Shown: piece after piece, positions 8,418-17,938 of the stretch
How the letters are laid out: each line of letters starts with the position of its first letter
How positions within the stretch are numbered: the stretch's first letter is position 1
Origin: Sphaerochaeta associata
GTDB taxonomy: Bacteria > Spirochaetota > Spirochaetia > Sphaerochaetales > Sphaerochaetaceae
Reading direction: 5' to 3'
DNA: 64,000 nucleotides
Assembly (NCBI RefSeq): GCF_022869165.1
Contig: NZ_CP094929.1
Coordinates: forward strand, 1,054,001-1,118,000
The notes under the pieces: model-generated
Database searches by the model: none
What the model saw: the letters and a program-made list of their open reading frames with translations, nothing else
Told to the model about the DNA's origin: nothing
Program-made: the position numbers and the translations under genes

Positions 8418-9965
8418 ATGCCAAACAATTCCATTCTGCTGTCGATGAAGCATATCACCAAGACTTTCCCGGGCGTGAAAGCGCTTGATGATGTCAGCTT
8501 GGATGTCAAGGAACGTGAGATTCATGCTCTGGTTGGAGAAAATGGCGCCGGAAAGTCGACACTGATGAAAGTACTGTCCGGAGTTTATCCTTATGGCTCT
8601 TACGAAGGGGACATCTTCTTTGGGGGAAAACGTTGTGCGTTTTCAAACATCAAGCAGAGCGAACAGGCTGGAATTGTCATCATCCATCAGGAATTGGCAT
8701 TAAGTCCTTATCTTTCCATTGCCGAGAATATGTTCATCGGTGACGAACGCGCCAAATTCAATATCATCAACTGGGACAAGACCCGTGAAGATGCCATGAA
8801 ATACATGAAGCGTGTCGGCTTGAATGAGAATCCCAATCTTCCGGTCAACAAGCTGGGGGTGGGCAAGCAGCAGATGGTTGAGATTGCAAAAGCCTTGGCC
8901 AAGCATGCCAAGCTGCTGATTCTTGACGAGCCTACTTCCGCACTGAACGAAAAAGACAGCAAACATTTGCTTGAAATCCTTAAGGAACTTCGTGACAAGA
9001 GCAATATTGCATCCGTATTGATCTCTCACAAGCTTAACGAAGTCGCGGCCGTCGCCGATTCCATTACGATTCTACGTGACGGAAAAACAATCGAGACGTT
9101 GGAAGTCGTTCGGTCGAACCAAGGTGCAGTATCAATCGGTGAGGAGCGGATCATCAAGGGTATGGTGGGGCGGGAGATTACGGATATGTTTCCCAAGCGC
9201 AACAATCCAATAGGTGATGTATTGTTCGAAGTCAAGGACTGGACGGTTCAGAATCCTGACAACCCTGAGCGGAAGAAGCTTGATGGAGTTAACATCAAGG
9301 TTCGTGCAGGGGAGGTGGTCGGTTTGGCGGGTCTTGTCGGTGCCGGACGCACCGAACTCGCCATGAGTGTGTTCGGCCGTTCTTACGGTGAGAACATCAC
9401 CGGAAAGACATTGATCGAAGGCTCTGAGGTTGATATCAGCACAATTCCCAAGGCAATTGCCCGTGGTGTTGCTTATGTACCTGAGGATCGCAAGGAACTG
9501 GGGCTGGTGATGATTCAGAACGTGAAAGAAAATACGACGATTGCAAAGCTGAAGAAAATTGCCAATATGTCGGTCATCAATGAGCACGATGAGAATGTCG
9601 TGGCAGAAGATTTCTGCAAGCGGCTCAATACAAAAACGCCGACCATTCTTCAGATGGCAGGAAATCTGTCGGGAGGCAACCAACAGAAGGTTGTCCTTTC
9701 AAAGTGGCTGTTCACCGATCCGAGGGTCCTTATCCTCGACGAACCCACCCGTGGAATCGATGTCGGTGCAAAGCATGAGATTTATACAATCATCAACTCG
9801 CTTGCCGCACAAGGTATGGCGTGTCTTCTGATCTCCAGCGAAATGCCTGAGATTATCGGGATGAGTGATAGGATATATGTGATGAGCGAGGGAAAGATCA
9901 CTGCTGAACTGTCGGGTGAGACGGCAACCCAGGAAGAGATCATGCGTAACATCCTGAATAATTAG
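8418..9965 (+). CDS. gguA: Sugar ABC transporter ATP-binding protein with two ABC domains
   Basis: A 515-residue CUT2-type ATPase that energises monosaccharide uptake with the GguB permease. The first ABC domain has Walker A GENGAGKST near residue 40 and Walker B LLILDEPTSAL. The second has the usual degenerate loop GLVGAGRTELA and the strong signature LSGGNQQKV with LILDEPTRGIDVG. This two-domain form with a weak second P-loop is normal for MglA, XylG and GguA. The operon partner chvE fixes the likely substrate class as aldoses. The ATG at 8418 is 118 nt downstream of chvE, behind the hairpin. Confidence 0.92.
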   Translation: MPNNSILLSMKHITKTFPGVKALDDVSLDVKEREIHALVGENGAGKSTLMKVLSGVYPYGSYEGDIFFGGKRCAFSNIKQSEQAGIVIIHQELALSPYLSIAENMFIGDERAKFNIINWDKTREDAMKYMKRVGLNENPNLPVNKLGVGKQQMVEIAKALAKHAKLLILDEPTSALNEKDSKHLLEILKELRDKSNIASVLISHKLNEVAAVADSITILRDGKTIETLEVVRSNQGAVSIGEERIIKGMVGREITDMFPKRNNPIGDVLFEVKDWTVQNPDNPERKKLDGVNIKVRAGEVVGLAGLVGAGRTELAMSVFGRSYGENITGKTLIEGSEVDISTIPKAIARGVAYVPEDRKELGLVMIQNVKENTTIAKLKKIANMSVINEHDENVVAEDFCKRLNTKTPTILQMAGNLSGGNQQKVVLSKWLFTDPRVLILDEPTRGIDVGAKHEIYTIINSLAAQGMACLLISSEMPEIIGMSDRIYVMSEGKITAELSGETATQEEIMRNILNN

Positions 9966-10009
9966 GTGATGTTGTGCATTTGAATCCGGTAAATGATAAG
10001 GAGTGTTGG

Positions 10010-11197
10010 ATGAGTGGCTTGATAGCGATTTTGAAAAAGAATGTAAGGCAGTACATGATGGTCATCGCCTTGGCTGTGGCGATGATTGCATTTGGGCTCT
10101 TGACGGACGGTATCTTTTTCAGACCGGTTAATCTGACGAATTTGGTACTTCAGAACAGCTATGTCCTGATTCTAGCCGTCGGCATGTTGTTGTGCACGCT
10201 GACAGGAAACGTCGACCTTTCCGTCGGATCGATCGTATGCTTCATTGGTGCACTGTGCGGTGTCATGATGGTCGACCTTCAGTGGAATCCGTATGTGGCT
10301 ATGCTGCTTGCTCTCCTTGTCGGGGCTTTGATCGGTATGTGGCAGGGCTTCTGGATAGCATTCGTGAATGTTCCTCCGTTTATTGCAACCTTGGCAGGCA
10401 TGTTGGTCTTCCGCGGCCTTGGCCAGGTAATCATGAAAGGGCAGACAAAGGCTCCGTTCCCCAGAGAGTTCCAGTTGATTTCCTCCGGTTACATTCCCGA
10501 TCCGTTCGGAGGGGCTGCCATCGGTACGATGCATCTGCATCTCTTTACGTTGTTGATCGGCTTTCTTATTGTTGCTTTGATCATTTTCAGTGAAATCCAA
10601 AAGCGGAAAAAGCAAAAGCAGTATGACTTTGACCTGCTTCCTGGGGGAATTTGGCTTGCAAAGGTAATATTCATTGCTGTTGTTCTGGTTGCATTCACTG
10701 TTGTTTTTGCCATCTACAAAGGCTTTCCCAATATTCTCATCCTGTTGGGGGTTCTCGTAATCGCATACCAGTTCGTTGCATCCAAGACCGTTCAAGGCCG
10801 TCACATCTATGCTCTTGGAGGAAACAGGAAGGCTGCAGAGCTCTCCGGCGTTAAAGTCAAATGGGTGATGTTCTGGATTTATACCAATATGGCGATTCTG
10901 GCTGCGGTGGCTGCGATGGTATTCACCGCAAGACTGAATTCCGCAACTCCGAAGGCCGGGCAGAACTTTGAGATGGATGCCATTGCTGCTTGTTATGTCG
11001 GCGGTTCCGCTGTCTCCGGTGGTATAGGAACTGTGATCGGGGCTGTCGTCGGCGGTCTGTTCATCGGAGTGTTGAACAATGGTATGTCGATCATCGGCAT
11101 CAGTACTGACTGGCAGCAGGCGATCAAGGGGTTTGTCCTTCTCTCAGCCGTTGCGTTCGACCTGTATTCGAAGTCGAGGTCATCGAAGGTAGCATAA
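10010..11197 (+). CDS. gguB: Sugar ABC transporter permease
   Basis: A 395-residue inner-membrane permease of the BPD_transp_2 (CUT2) family. It has about ten hydrophobic segments, the conserved loop LTGNVDLSVGSIV near residue 60, FIATLAGMLVFRG, and the late motif AACYVGGSAVSGGIGTVIGA. Proteins of this length with an inserted soluble stretch (EIQKRKKQKQYDFD) are typical of GguB/XylH. The frame is open from a GTG at 9974, but AAGGAG at 9998-10003 points to the ATG at 10010. It closes the chvE operon. Confidence 0.9.
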   Translation: MSGLIAILKKNVRQYMMVIALAVAMIAFGLLTDGIFFRPVNLTNLVLQNSYVLILAVGMLLCTLTGNVDLSVGSIVCFIGALCGVMMVDLQWNPYVAMLLALLVGALIGMWQGFWIAFVNVPPFIATLAGMLVFRGLGQVIMKGQTKAPFPREFQLISSGYIPDPFGGAAIGTMHLHLFTLLIGFLIVALIIFSEIQKRKKQKQYDFDLLPGGIWLAKVIFIAVVLVAFTVVFAIYKGFPNILILLGVLVIAYQFVASKTVQGRHIYALGGNRKAAELSGVKVKWVMFWIYTNMAILAAVAAMVFTARLNSATPKAGQNFEMDAIAACYVGGSAVSGGIGTVIGAVVGGLFIGVLNNGMSIIGISTDWQQAIKGFVLLSAVAFDLYSKSRSSKVA

Positions 11198-11223
11198 CCT
11201 TACACACATCCAACACATAAGGG

Positions 11224-11258
11224 CCCCTGGGATACATAATTCCCAGGGGTCTTTCTCT
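11224..11258 (+). terminator. Intrinsic terminator of the chvE operon
   Basis: CCCCTGGGA (11224-11232) pairs with TCCCAGGGG (11241-11249) and is followed by TCTTTCTCT. Confidence 0.85.
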
Positions 11259-11261
11259 CAT

Positions 11262-11288
11262 AAAAAACCGGCTCATTGCTGAGCCGGC
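11262..11288 (-). terminator. Intrinsic terminator of ugpC
   Basis: On the minus strand CCGGCTCA, a 4-nt loop and TGAGCCGG are followed by six Ts. It lies just past the ugpC stop. Confidence 0.85.
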
Positions 11289-11305
11289 ATTTTCATAACC
11301 TGAAC

Positions 11306-12400
11306 TTATTTGATTACCAGTTCGGTCTCAAGATCGAAGAACTTCGCCTTGACCATATCAGGAATCAAGGAAATCTTGGTATCCGGCTTCGGAACAAGCG
11401 TGGGTTCAATCTTACCGACAACCTGGCTTCTGGAAGTGGATACAAATACGTGAGTCTCGCTGCCGAGGGGTTCAACAACACTAACCGTACCATTGATGGT
11501 TTCGCCATCCTTGGGGGTATTGCTGAAGACTACATCCTCAGGGCGAATACCGAACGTGACAGACTTGCCTACATACGGAGTCAACATCTTCTTCTGCTCG
11601 GCGGTAACCTTGAGGCGGAACGTGCCTTCATTCACATAAATGTCGGAACCATCAGCTTCGACTGCAGTTTCGAGGAAGTTCATGGGAGGAGAACCGATGA
11701 AGCCTGCAACAAACTTATTCTGAGGATTGTTGTACAGGTCAAGCGGTCCACCGATCTGCTGGATGACGCCGAACTTCATGACGACGATGACGTCTGCCAT
11801 GGTAAGAGCTTCAACCTGGTCGTGGGTGACGTAGATCATCGTAGCCTTGAGGCGGTTGTGCAGGGAGGAAATCTCTGCGCGCATCTGGACACGAAGTTTT
11901 GCGTCGAGGTTGGAGAGTGGTTCGTCAAAGAGGAATACCTTGGGCTTGCGGACGATTGCGCGGCCTACTGCAACACGCTGTCTCTGTCCACCGGAGAGGG
12001 CCTTGGGCTTTCTGTCAAGCAGTTCTTCGATCTCGAGGATCTTGGCTGCTTCACGTACACGCTGATCGATCTCTTCCTTGGGGAACTTGCGGATCTTCAA
12101 TCCGAATGCCATGTTATCATACACGGTCATGTGGGGATACAGAGCATAGTTCTGGAATACCATGGCGATGTCTCTGTCTTTCGGGGGAACATCGTTTACG
12201 AGGTTTCCATCGATGTAGAGCTCACCACTGGTGATGTCTTCCAAACCTGCTACCATGCGGAGGGTCGTGGACTTACCACAACCGGAAGGTCCGACGAGGA
12301 CGACAAACTGTCTGTCCTTGATGTCAATGTTGACATTGTCGACGGCCTTTACTCCACCATCGTACACTTTGCAAATGTTCTTGAGTTGTACTGTGGCCAT
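11306..12400 (-). CDS. ugpC: CUT1 sugar ABC transporter ATP-binding protein (MalK/MsmK/UgpC type)
   Basis: A 364-residue ATPase with the full set of motifs: Walker A GPSGCGKST (about residues 37-45), LSGGQRQRVAVGRA, Walker B VFLFDEPLSNLDA, the switch His in YVTHDQVEA, and a C-terminal OB/TOBE regulatory region with FGIRPEDV. Such stand-alone ATPases power several CUT1 importers. In the window it is the only candidate ATPase for the binding protein and permeases at 19.9-23.0 kb, which have none. GGAGG lies upstream of the ATG at 12400, and an intact promoter survives between the gene and the neighbouring insertion sequence. Symbol is by family resemblance; msmK or msmX would serve equally. Confidence 0.88.
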   Translation of the reverse strand: MATVQLKNICKVYDGGVKAVDNVNIDIKDRQFVVLVGPSGCGKSTTLRMVAGLEDITSGELYIDGNLVNDVPPKDRDIAMVFQNYALYPHMTVYDNMAFGLKIRKFPKEEIDQRVREAAKILEIEELLDRKPKALSGGQRQRVAVGRAIVRKPKVFLFDEPLSNLDAKLRVQMRAEISSLHNRLKATMIYVTHDQVEALTMADVIVVMKFGVIQQIGGPLDLYNNPQNKFVAGFIGSPPMNFLETAVEADGSDIYVNEGTFRLKVTAEQKKMLTPYVGKSVTFGIRPEDVVFSNTPKDGETINGTVSVVEPLGSETHVFVSTSRSQVVGKIEPTLVPKPDTKISLIPDMVKAKFFDLETELVIK

Positions 12401-12430
12401 AATGCCTCCAATTTATTTTATCTACCGTTC

Positions 12431-12459
12431 ACTTTACCCTAGGGGATGTCAGCTGTCAA
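12431..12459 (-). promoter_or_regulatory. Candidate promoter of ugpC
   Basis: Minus strand: TTGACA (12459-12454), a 17-bp spacer and TAAAGT (12436-12431). It lies 54 bp inside the left end of the insertion sequence, so the gene keeps its own promoter. Confidence 0.65.
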
Positions 12460-12512
12460 ACAAAAAATGAGAATAGTTTTTATTGAGGTTCCATAACTAT
12501 ATACATGTAAAA

Positions 12513-14449
12513 ACCCATGTTCTTTAATGTAGTGCGAAAAGATTATCTTGCTTTGGGTTTCGGGCCGCGCTTTTTCACCAGTTGAGCCTGAACATCCTGC
12601 GATTTCACCGGTAAGGGAACACCCAGGCATCTCAAGATCATTGCCTGCTTCTCTGATATCTCACACCACTGTGTCTTGCCCTTGATGGTGAAGCTGTACA
12701 TGCATTCCAGTTCCTTTACCAGCTTGCCGTAGGTCATCTTTCGGGTCAGTTCCTTCCGGTGGGCACGCATGGCGTTGCGGATGATTGTGGAAAGCATGCC
12801 TGCAAGCATGACTATGAACACCTTGCCCTCGAGGGTGGCATCGGTCTTCACGGCAGGGCGGTCGAACCCGATGTCGTTCTTCACGTTGTTGAACACCCGC
12901 TCCACCCCATCCTTTGACCGGTAGATGTCCAGCACCTGGGCGGCGGTGAGATTCTCCGTACTCAGCAGTACGAAATAGCCTAGCTTGCCGGCAGCCCCGT
13001 CGACCTTCTTGCAATCCATCTCGAAGACGCACCTGCTGTTGCCGGTCTTGCGCACTGAAACCAGGGCCTTCTGCTTGCAGGAAAACAACCTCTTCTGTGC
13101 ATCGCTGACGGACAGTTCCTTCTTCTGCACCTTCTCGGTCAGCTCGGCGATGGAGTCCTCCAGGTCCCTGTACAGCTTGGGCTCCTGTTCGGCAGCCTTC
13201 AGCCTGTTGTAGTAGACATGTACGTACGCAGTGGTCGGGTGTTCGACTCCGAGGTTGTCGGTTAGGACAATGCTCTGCTTGACGGTCTTGCCATACACAG
13301 CATGCTCCGCCAGATAGCAGGTGCTGTCGGCCTCGAAGGTCCCGCGCGTTGTCTGCAGAGCATCCTTGTACACCGACATGTTGGACTTCATGCACATGAT
13401 CACCTCGTATCGGCACTCATGGTACAGCCGATGGAGGTTGCTGTAGCTGCAGTACCCCCTGTCCAGGACCATTCTTCGGAAGTTGTACCCCATCGCCTTG
13501 GTCACGTCGACGAAGTTGTCGATGGTCTTGATGTCGGGTATGTTCCCCCGGTACAGCCGGTAGTAGGCGCACCTGCCCTCGTTGCTGCTGTACACCGCTG
13601 CCATGGCGAAATGCCTCAGGTCCGGGTCCTGTTTGCCCCTTGAAACCTCAACCTCGGACAGATTGTTTGAATACGAGCTGAAGGCGGTCCCGTCGAAGGC
13701 GCAGAAATGGTCCTCCTTGCTCCTGGAAGGACCTGCGTCGCGCATCGCCTTGAAAAACCCGTTGACATGCTCGGGCTTTATCGATGCAAGGACGGCGCTG
13801 CTTTCGCTGCTGCCGATGTCCGAGCCGTAGGGATGCTCATGCGAGGCGTCAAAATAGCAGAAGTCGTCAAGGGCCTCGTTCCTGGTGGCGAGCACATAAT
13901 AGGAGAGGGAGAGTATCTTCTTGGCCGAATCCCCGCCGAAGACACCCTGCAGCGCCTGCACGAACCCTTTTGTCTCGGCGATGTGCCCCAGTGCATGGGT
14001 GAGGCCGGCTTTCTTCTTCCCGGAGACCGAGCAGACAACTGAGGAGAGGGCCTGCATCTCCTTCTGCTGCTTCCTGATCCCCCGGTCCATGCCGTCCAGC
14101 TCTTTCTGCAGCTTTTCCACTTCGGCCTGGAGTTCTTCCTTCCTTGACCGTTCGATGAAGAACTTGTTGGGCACGAAGGCGCCCTGTTCGTCCATCTTGC
14201 CTATGTACACCTTGCGCTGTTTGGGGTATTTGCATCCAGGTTCCCGGTAGGACGTTACCTCGGCGACGGCTCCGTTGCGCTTGTCGATGTTGATGTACAC
14301 GGCTTGGTCTCCTTTCTTGCTGTAGTATGTTTATCTAACTACTTCAACGAAGAAAAGTCAACCCCCTTACATGGTTTTATTCATATTATTGCAATGATTT
14401 ATTCTGATTCCTTAGGTTTTTTCAACTGACTACATTAAAGAACATGGGT
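12513..14449. mobile_element. IS1634-family (IS4 superfamily) insertion sequence, apparently intact
   Basis: Perfect 21-bp terminal inverted repeats (12513-12533 and 14429-14449, outermost bases ACCCATGTTC) enclose one transposase gene, giving about 1.94 kb. Both outer flanks are runs of A, so a short AAAA target duplication is possible but cannot be separated from homopolymer. The element is visibly richer in GC than its flanks. It sits between ugpC and the minus-strand yesM-yesN-heparinase operon. Confidence 0.9.
12543..14300 (-). CDS. IS1634-family DDE transposase
   Basis: A 585-residue transposase with the DDE triad at Asp203 (AFDGTAF), Asp280 (VLDRGY) and Glu467 in the Y-(2)-R-(3)-E signature YRSKDGVE followed by NNVKND. 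A basic N-terminal region with a coiled-coil helix at about 50-85 precedes the catalytic core, as in IS1634/IS1549 relatives. The start is a GTG at 14300 with AAGGAG upstream. The frame is intact from end to end and spans nearly the whole element. It is oriented like ugpC and the heparinase gene on either side. Its GC-rich third codon positions differ from those of neighbouring genes. Confidence 0.93.
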   Translation of the reverse strand: MYINIDKRNGAVAEVTSYREPGCKYPKQRKVYIGKMDEQGAFVPNKFFIERSRKEELQAEVEKLQKELDGMDRGIRKQQKEMQALSSVVCSVSGKKKAGLTHALGHIAETKGFVQALQGVFGGDSAKKILSLSYYVLATRNEALDDFCYFDASHEHPYGSDIGSSESSAVLASIKPEHVNGFFKAMRDAGPSRSKEDHFCAFDGTAFSSYSNNLSEVEVSRGKQDPDLRHFAMAAVYSSNEGRCAYYRLYRGNIPDIKTIDNFVDVTKAMGYNFRRMVLDRGYCSYSNLHRLYHECRYEVIMCMKSNMSVYKDALQTTRGTFEADSTCYLAEHAVYGKTVKQSIVLTDNLGVEHPTTAYVHVYYNRLKAAEQEPKLYRDLEDSIAELTEKVQKKELSVSDAQKRLFSCKQKALVSVRKTGNSRCVFEMDCKKVDGAAGKLGYFVLLSTENLTAAQVLDIYRSKDGVERVFNNVKNDIGFDRPAVKTDATLEGKVFIVMLAGMLSTIIRNAMRAHRKELTRKMTYGKLVKELECMYSFTIKGKTQWCEISEKQAMILRCLGVPLPVKSQDVQAQLVKKRGPKPKAR

Positions 14450-14549
14450 AAAAAATATGGGATTATGTTGGGACCAAGAAATCTGAATGTTGAGATTCAT
14501 GTCGGCTATGTTTGCTGTCGCTTGATTGAAACAAGACAAGCCTTTGAGG

Positions 14550-16337
14550 TTATTGTATGTGAATAATCAAATTTGTTTCATAGAAAACCAACACGCGATA
14601 GATTTTTTCGGGCCAGACACTTCGCAACCTTGCATCAGTGATGGGTATCTCCTCTACCGTGAAGGACTGGAACGGAGTTTGAATCTCCAGCGTTGCTGCC
14701 TCGCCCAAGGTGATGGTGTTCTCTTGCACAGTTGGCTTATGCATGCTCATCAGTGTCAAGACGGGTTTGACATCTCCCTCAACCTCTTCTCTGAGCATAA
14801 TCTCCTTTCCCTTGAAGTGTGTCACCGTACGCTTATACGAGACGAGCGGGCACCCAGGGTCGTAGCAGGCTTTAAGTTGGAGGCTGATGGTCGAAGTCTC
14901 TCCTAGCTCGAGTATTTCACTCTTGTACTCTTTGCCGGCAAGCTGTTCAAAGGGTGGGAAGTTGGTTACGTTGTGAAAGATCGACCGCATTGTCCAGATG
15001 GAATATCGATCATTGGAGAAAGTTTTCTTGGTGTAGGTCTCTACACCCACATCGATGAGAATGGGCGTGCCGTTCTTAAAGAGGGTGATGCTGCCCGTAT
15101 CGTTGTGGTTGTGGCTGTCATCGTTGCCTCCGGCCTTCACCGAGAGTGCATAAGTGTCGTCGCGGCTGATGAATATCCCGACGCTCGGATAAAAATGGTC
15201 TCTTTCCTGTGGGAATGATGTCTTTAGTGCATGGTTGGAGGCATATATGAGCTCAAGCAAACGATAGGTGAGGTTTATTTGGTCGGGAAGGTCTTTTTCT
15301 TCTTCATTCCTTGTATTTCTCGATGCAAGGGCGAATCTTTCAAGCTCTTCATCTCCCACAGCCTTGGCAAAAAGGTACTCGCGGATGGTGCAGCTGCCGG
15401 CAAGGGGAGAGCAATCGGAGAAGTTGAAGTAGTACGGTCCCTGTGCATGCATATGGCGGATGTACGAAGCAATATTGCGGATTTTCGGCTCTTTGAAGAC
15501 ATCCGTCAATGCATTGCTGCTTACCTGGTTGAGAATATCCAGGCACAAGTACAAGCAGAGGCCTGCATGCCGGAAATACTGGGCGCCTTCACTGCAACAT
15601 CCATCATCACCGTAGTCCTTGAGGAAGCAGTCCATGCTGTACAGTGCCTTCTCGAACACTTTTTTTCGAAAGGCTTGGCCGGTAGGGAGCAGGAACGTAC
15701 ACAACAGTACGTTCTGTGTACACCAAACGGTCCAATTGTTCATCGGCTCATCTTCGTTGCCCATCCACCAGAAATGCTCGGTAGTGTAGGGTGTGAAGAT
15801 TCGTTTCTCAATCTCATCAATGATGCGTTTGGGCAGGAGGGGGGAAACCCCCTCCAAGTCGTCGCCGATAAGGGAGTAGGTTTGTGCAAGCAAGGCTCCC
15901 GTCTCTGCACTGAAGAGGTCTATCACCGGCCGATTCACATCGGCAAGAGGGAGTTGTTCGGTATCGCGTATATAGCTGTTGTGGGCAGGCAGGCACCAGG
16001 TGGTCTCTTCACAGATCGCCCAAATCCCATCGATTATGGCATCGAGCAGGGCCTCCGATCTATCAATGCAGTACCCAAGCACCAGGGATGCAAGCAGGGT
16101 GCGTCGTTTGAAATAGGGTGACTCATAGGCGATCCGGCTGCCCTTTCGGGTAAAAGCAAGATACTCGGTCGCAAGCAGGGCAGGGAAGGCTTGCTTCTGT
16201 GCATCAAGTGCATGTGTATGTACCAGCATTGCATGCTTTGAATCGAGTGATTGCCAGAAAGAACGGTTTCCGGCATTAGGCGCACTACGATAGCTGGTGA
16301 GAACAGGAGGAATTTTTTCATGATAACTGGTAAGCAT
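14550..16337 (-). CDS. Heparinase II/III-family polysaccharide lyase
   Basis: A 595-residue protein with an N-terminal alpha/alpha-toroid region and a C-terminal heparinase II/III-like beta-sandwich. Visible active-site candidates are the EGAQY segment (about residue 250), the HNHND motif (409-413) before GSITLF, and FHNVT near 455. Family members cleave uronic-acid-containing glycans such as heparin, heparan sulfate or alginate by beta-elimination, leaving a 4,5-unsaturated uronate. No signal peptide is seen, suggesting cytoplasmic action on imported oligosaccharides. The ATG at 16337 lies two bases after the yesN stop and has GGAG upstream; a TTG six bases earlier is less likely. Confidence 0.85.
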   Translation of the reverse strand: MLTSYHEKIPPVLTSYRSAPNAGNRSFWQSLDSKHAMLVHTHALDAQKQAFPALLATEYLAFTRKGSRIAYESPYFKRRTLLASLVLGYCIDRSEALLDAIIDGIWAICEETTWCLPAHNSYIRDTEQLPLADVNRPVIDLFSAETGALLAQTYSLIGDDLEGVSPLLPKRIIDEIEKRIFTPYTTEHFWWMGNEDEPMNNWTVWCTQNVLLCTFLLPTGQAFRKKVFEKALYSMDCFLKDYGDDGCCSEGAQYFRHAGLCLYLCLDILNQVSSNALTDVFKEPKIRNIASYIRHMHAQGPYYFNFSDCSPLAGSCTIREYLFAKAVGDEELERFALASRNTRNEEEKDLPDQINLTYRLLELIYASNHALKTSFPQERDHFYPSVGIFISRDDTYALSVKAGGNDDSHNHNDTGSITLFKNGTPILIDVGVETYTKKTFSNDRYSIWTMRSIFHNVTNFPPFEQLAGKEYKSEILELGETSTISLQLKACYDPGCPLVSYKRTVTHFKGKEIMLREEVEGDVKPVLTLMSMHKPTVQENTITLGEAATLEIQTPFQSFTVEEIPITDARLRSVWPEKIYRVLVFYETNLIIHIQ

Positions 16338-16339
16338 GG

Positions 16340-17938
16340 TCAACTCCGTTTGCGCTCCAGGTGCTGTAGATATTGGCGGGGAGATACACCTTCCACTTTT
16401 TTAAAGACTTTGCTGAAGTAAAATGAACTCTCAAAGCCAAGCTTGTCGGCAATCTCATATACCTTATAATCACCGTTTGCCATCATCTCCTTGGCCGCGG
16501 CGATTTTTGCATTGGTGGTGTATTCAACGAAGCTGCACCCGCTGTATCGGGAAAACAGGCTGCTCAAGTAGTTTTGGCTGAATCCGAACATGAGTGCCAC
16601 CTCACCCAAATTGAGCTTTCGCGTTACATGCTCCTTGATGTACTGCTGGATGTTTGCCACCACCTTTGCCCGGTAATCCTGCCTGCGTGACTGCAACTGC
16701 TCGGTCAAGCCTGCAGCCAGCTGTCTGAGGTAGGCACTGCACTGGGCAGTGGTTGCAAAGCTGTAGATCTGGCGATAGCCGCCGCCCTCATCAGGGAATG
16801 CACTTTGCACAAGGTTTTGTCCATCCGGCAGAAGCGTAATGGCCATATAGAGGATGTTGCTCGCAGTCTCGACCGCTTGCAAGGAGTGTATGTTCTGTTG
16901 TTCCAGCTCAGTCGCAATATCCTCGAGGACTTTCGCAAGCCGGGCTGCATCGAGTTCCTCGAAGGCACTGGTAAGACGCGCCTTGAACGGATCCAAATTG
17001 AAACTTGAGCCTTCGTTGTTTCTGCGTTCGGCCACCAGAATTGTTCTTTCATCACTTCTACAGGCCATAAGCTGTCGTGCCGATAGGAAGGATTCATTGA
17101 GATGATAGGGATCCTGGACCGTGTGTCCGACACAACAGACCAGCTGAACGGAAAAGTAGTTGTAGATGACTTGCAGAGTCTTTTCCAAAACTTGGCGGAT
17201 AATGGTCCTGTAGTGCTGTACCTGCTCATCGGTGAGACAGAAGGTAATTGCCAGATGATGCAGGTCGAGACTGGTGATATAGGTGGTCAGATACCTGCCA
17301 AGCGTTTCCTTGAGCATCCCCACCGTGCTGTAATAGAGGTTTACCTCCGCCTCCTCCTGCTTTGAATGTATTTGTACGTAGCAGACAGCATACCAACGTT
17401 CATCGAAGGAGATTTGCAGCTCATGCTTCTGCGTCTCAAAGCTTTGGCGGGAGTCGATCAGGCCGTTGAAGAGTCGAACGAAAAACTTATCGCGGAATGA
17501 TTGCATGGCGCTGCGCTCAAGCAGGGGGAATGTATGACCCCGTTCGGCTTTCAGCTCCTCAAGCATCCCAAGAGCCTTTGTCACCGAGGTGCGAAGGCTC
17601 TGCTCTGTAAGCTCCAGCTTGACCAAATAGTCCACAGCCTGAAGCGTCAAGGCTTCCTTTACAAAGCTGAACTCCTCATAGCTGGTCAAGAGAATGAACA
17701 AAGGGATTCTCCCATAGGTTTTCGAGCTCTCCTTCAGGACTGTCAGTCCGCTTTTAATCGGCATTTTGATGTCGGTGATCACCAAGTCGGGCTTCTCTTT
17801 GGCGATCGCTTCCTCCAGTTGTTTGCCGTTGCGGGCTACTGCAACTATCTCGATGCCAAGCTCATTCCACGAGAGCATGGATTGCAGACCCACGAGTACC
17901 AACGGCTCGTCGTCGGCGATGATCAGTTTGGTTGCCAT
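16340..17938 (-). CDS. yesN: Response regulator with AraC-type DNA-binding domain (YesN type)
   Basis: A 532-residue cytoplasmic transcription factor. Residues 1-120 form a CheY-like receiver with the acidic pair DDE (9-11), phosphorylatable Asp56 in VITDIKMP and a conserved Lys near 108. A long middle region of unknown fold follows. The last 100 residues carry two AraC helix-turn-helix motifs (LGEVALMFGFSQNYLSSLF and the YEIADKLGF-containing helix). It overlaps the sensor kinase gene by 16 bp and is followed by the lyase, so it very likely controls this polysaccharide locus. Direct repeats spaced two helical turns apart in the divergent promoter region are a plausible target. Confidence 0.9.
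   Translation of the reverse strand: MATKLIIADDEPLVLVGLQSMLSWNELGIEIVAVARNGKQLEEAIAKEKPDLVITDIKMPIKSGLTVLKESSKTYGRIPLFILLTSYEEFSFVKEALTLQAVDYLVKLELTEQSLRTSVTKALGMLEELKAERGHTFPLLERSAMQSFRDKFFVRLFNGLIDSRQSFETQKHELQISFDERWYAVCYVQIHSKQEEAEVNLYYSTVGMLKETLGRYLTTYITSLDLHHLAITFCLTDEQVQHYRTIIRQVLEKTLQVIYNYFSVQLVCCVGHTVQDPYHLNESFLSARQLMACRSDERTILVAERRNNEGSSFNLDPFKARLTSAFEELDAARLAKVLEDIATELEQQNIHSLQAVETASNILYMAITLLPDGQNLVQSAFPDEGGGYRQIYSFATTAQCSAYLRQLAAGLTEQLQSRRQDYRAKVVANIQQYIKEHVTRKLNLGEVALMFGFSQNYLSSLFSRYSGCSFVEYTTNAKIAAAKEMMANGDYKVYEIADKLGFESSFYFSKVFKKVEGVSPRQYLQHLERKRS

Noticed and set aside
11276-12442. 388-codon open frame on the plus strand opposite ugpC
   Set aside because: Antisense to a complete ABC ATPase; composition mirrors it and no family resemblance is seen.
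12505-14456. Target-site duplication of the insertion sequence
   Set aside because: Both flanks begin with runs of A, so a short AAAA duplication cannot be distinguished from chance.
15231-16121. 296-codon plus-strand frame opposite the first heparinase gene
   Set aside because: No start signal or family features, and the opposite strand encodes a recognisable lyase.
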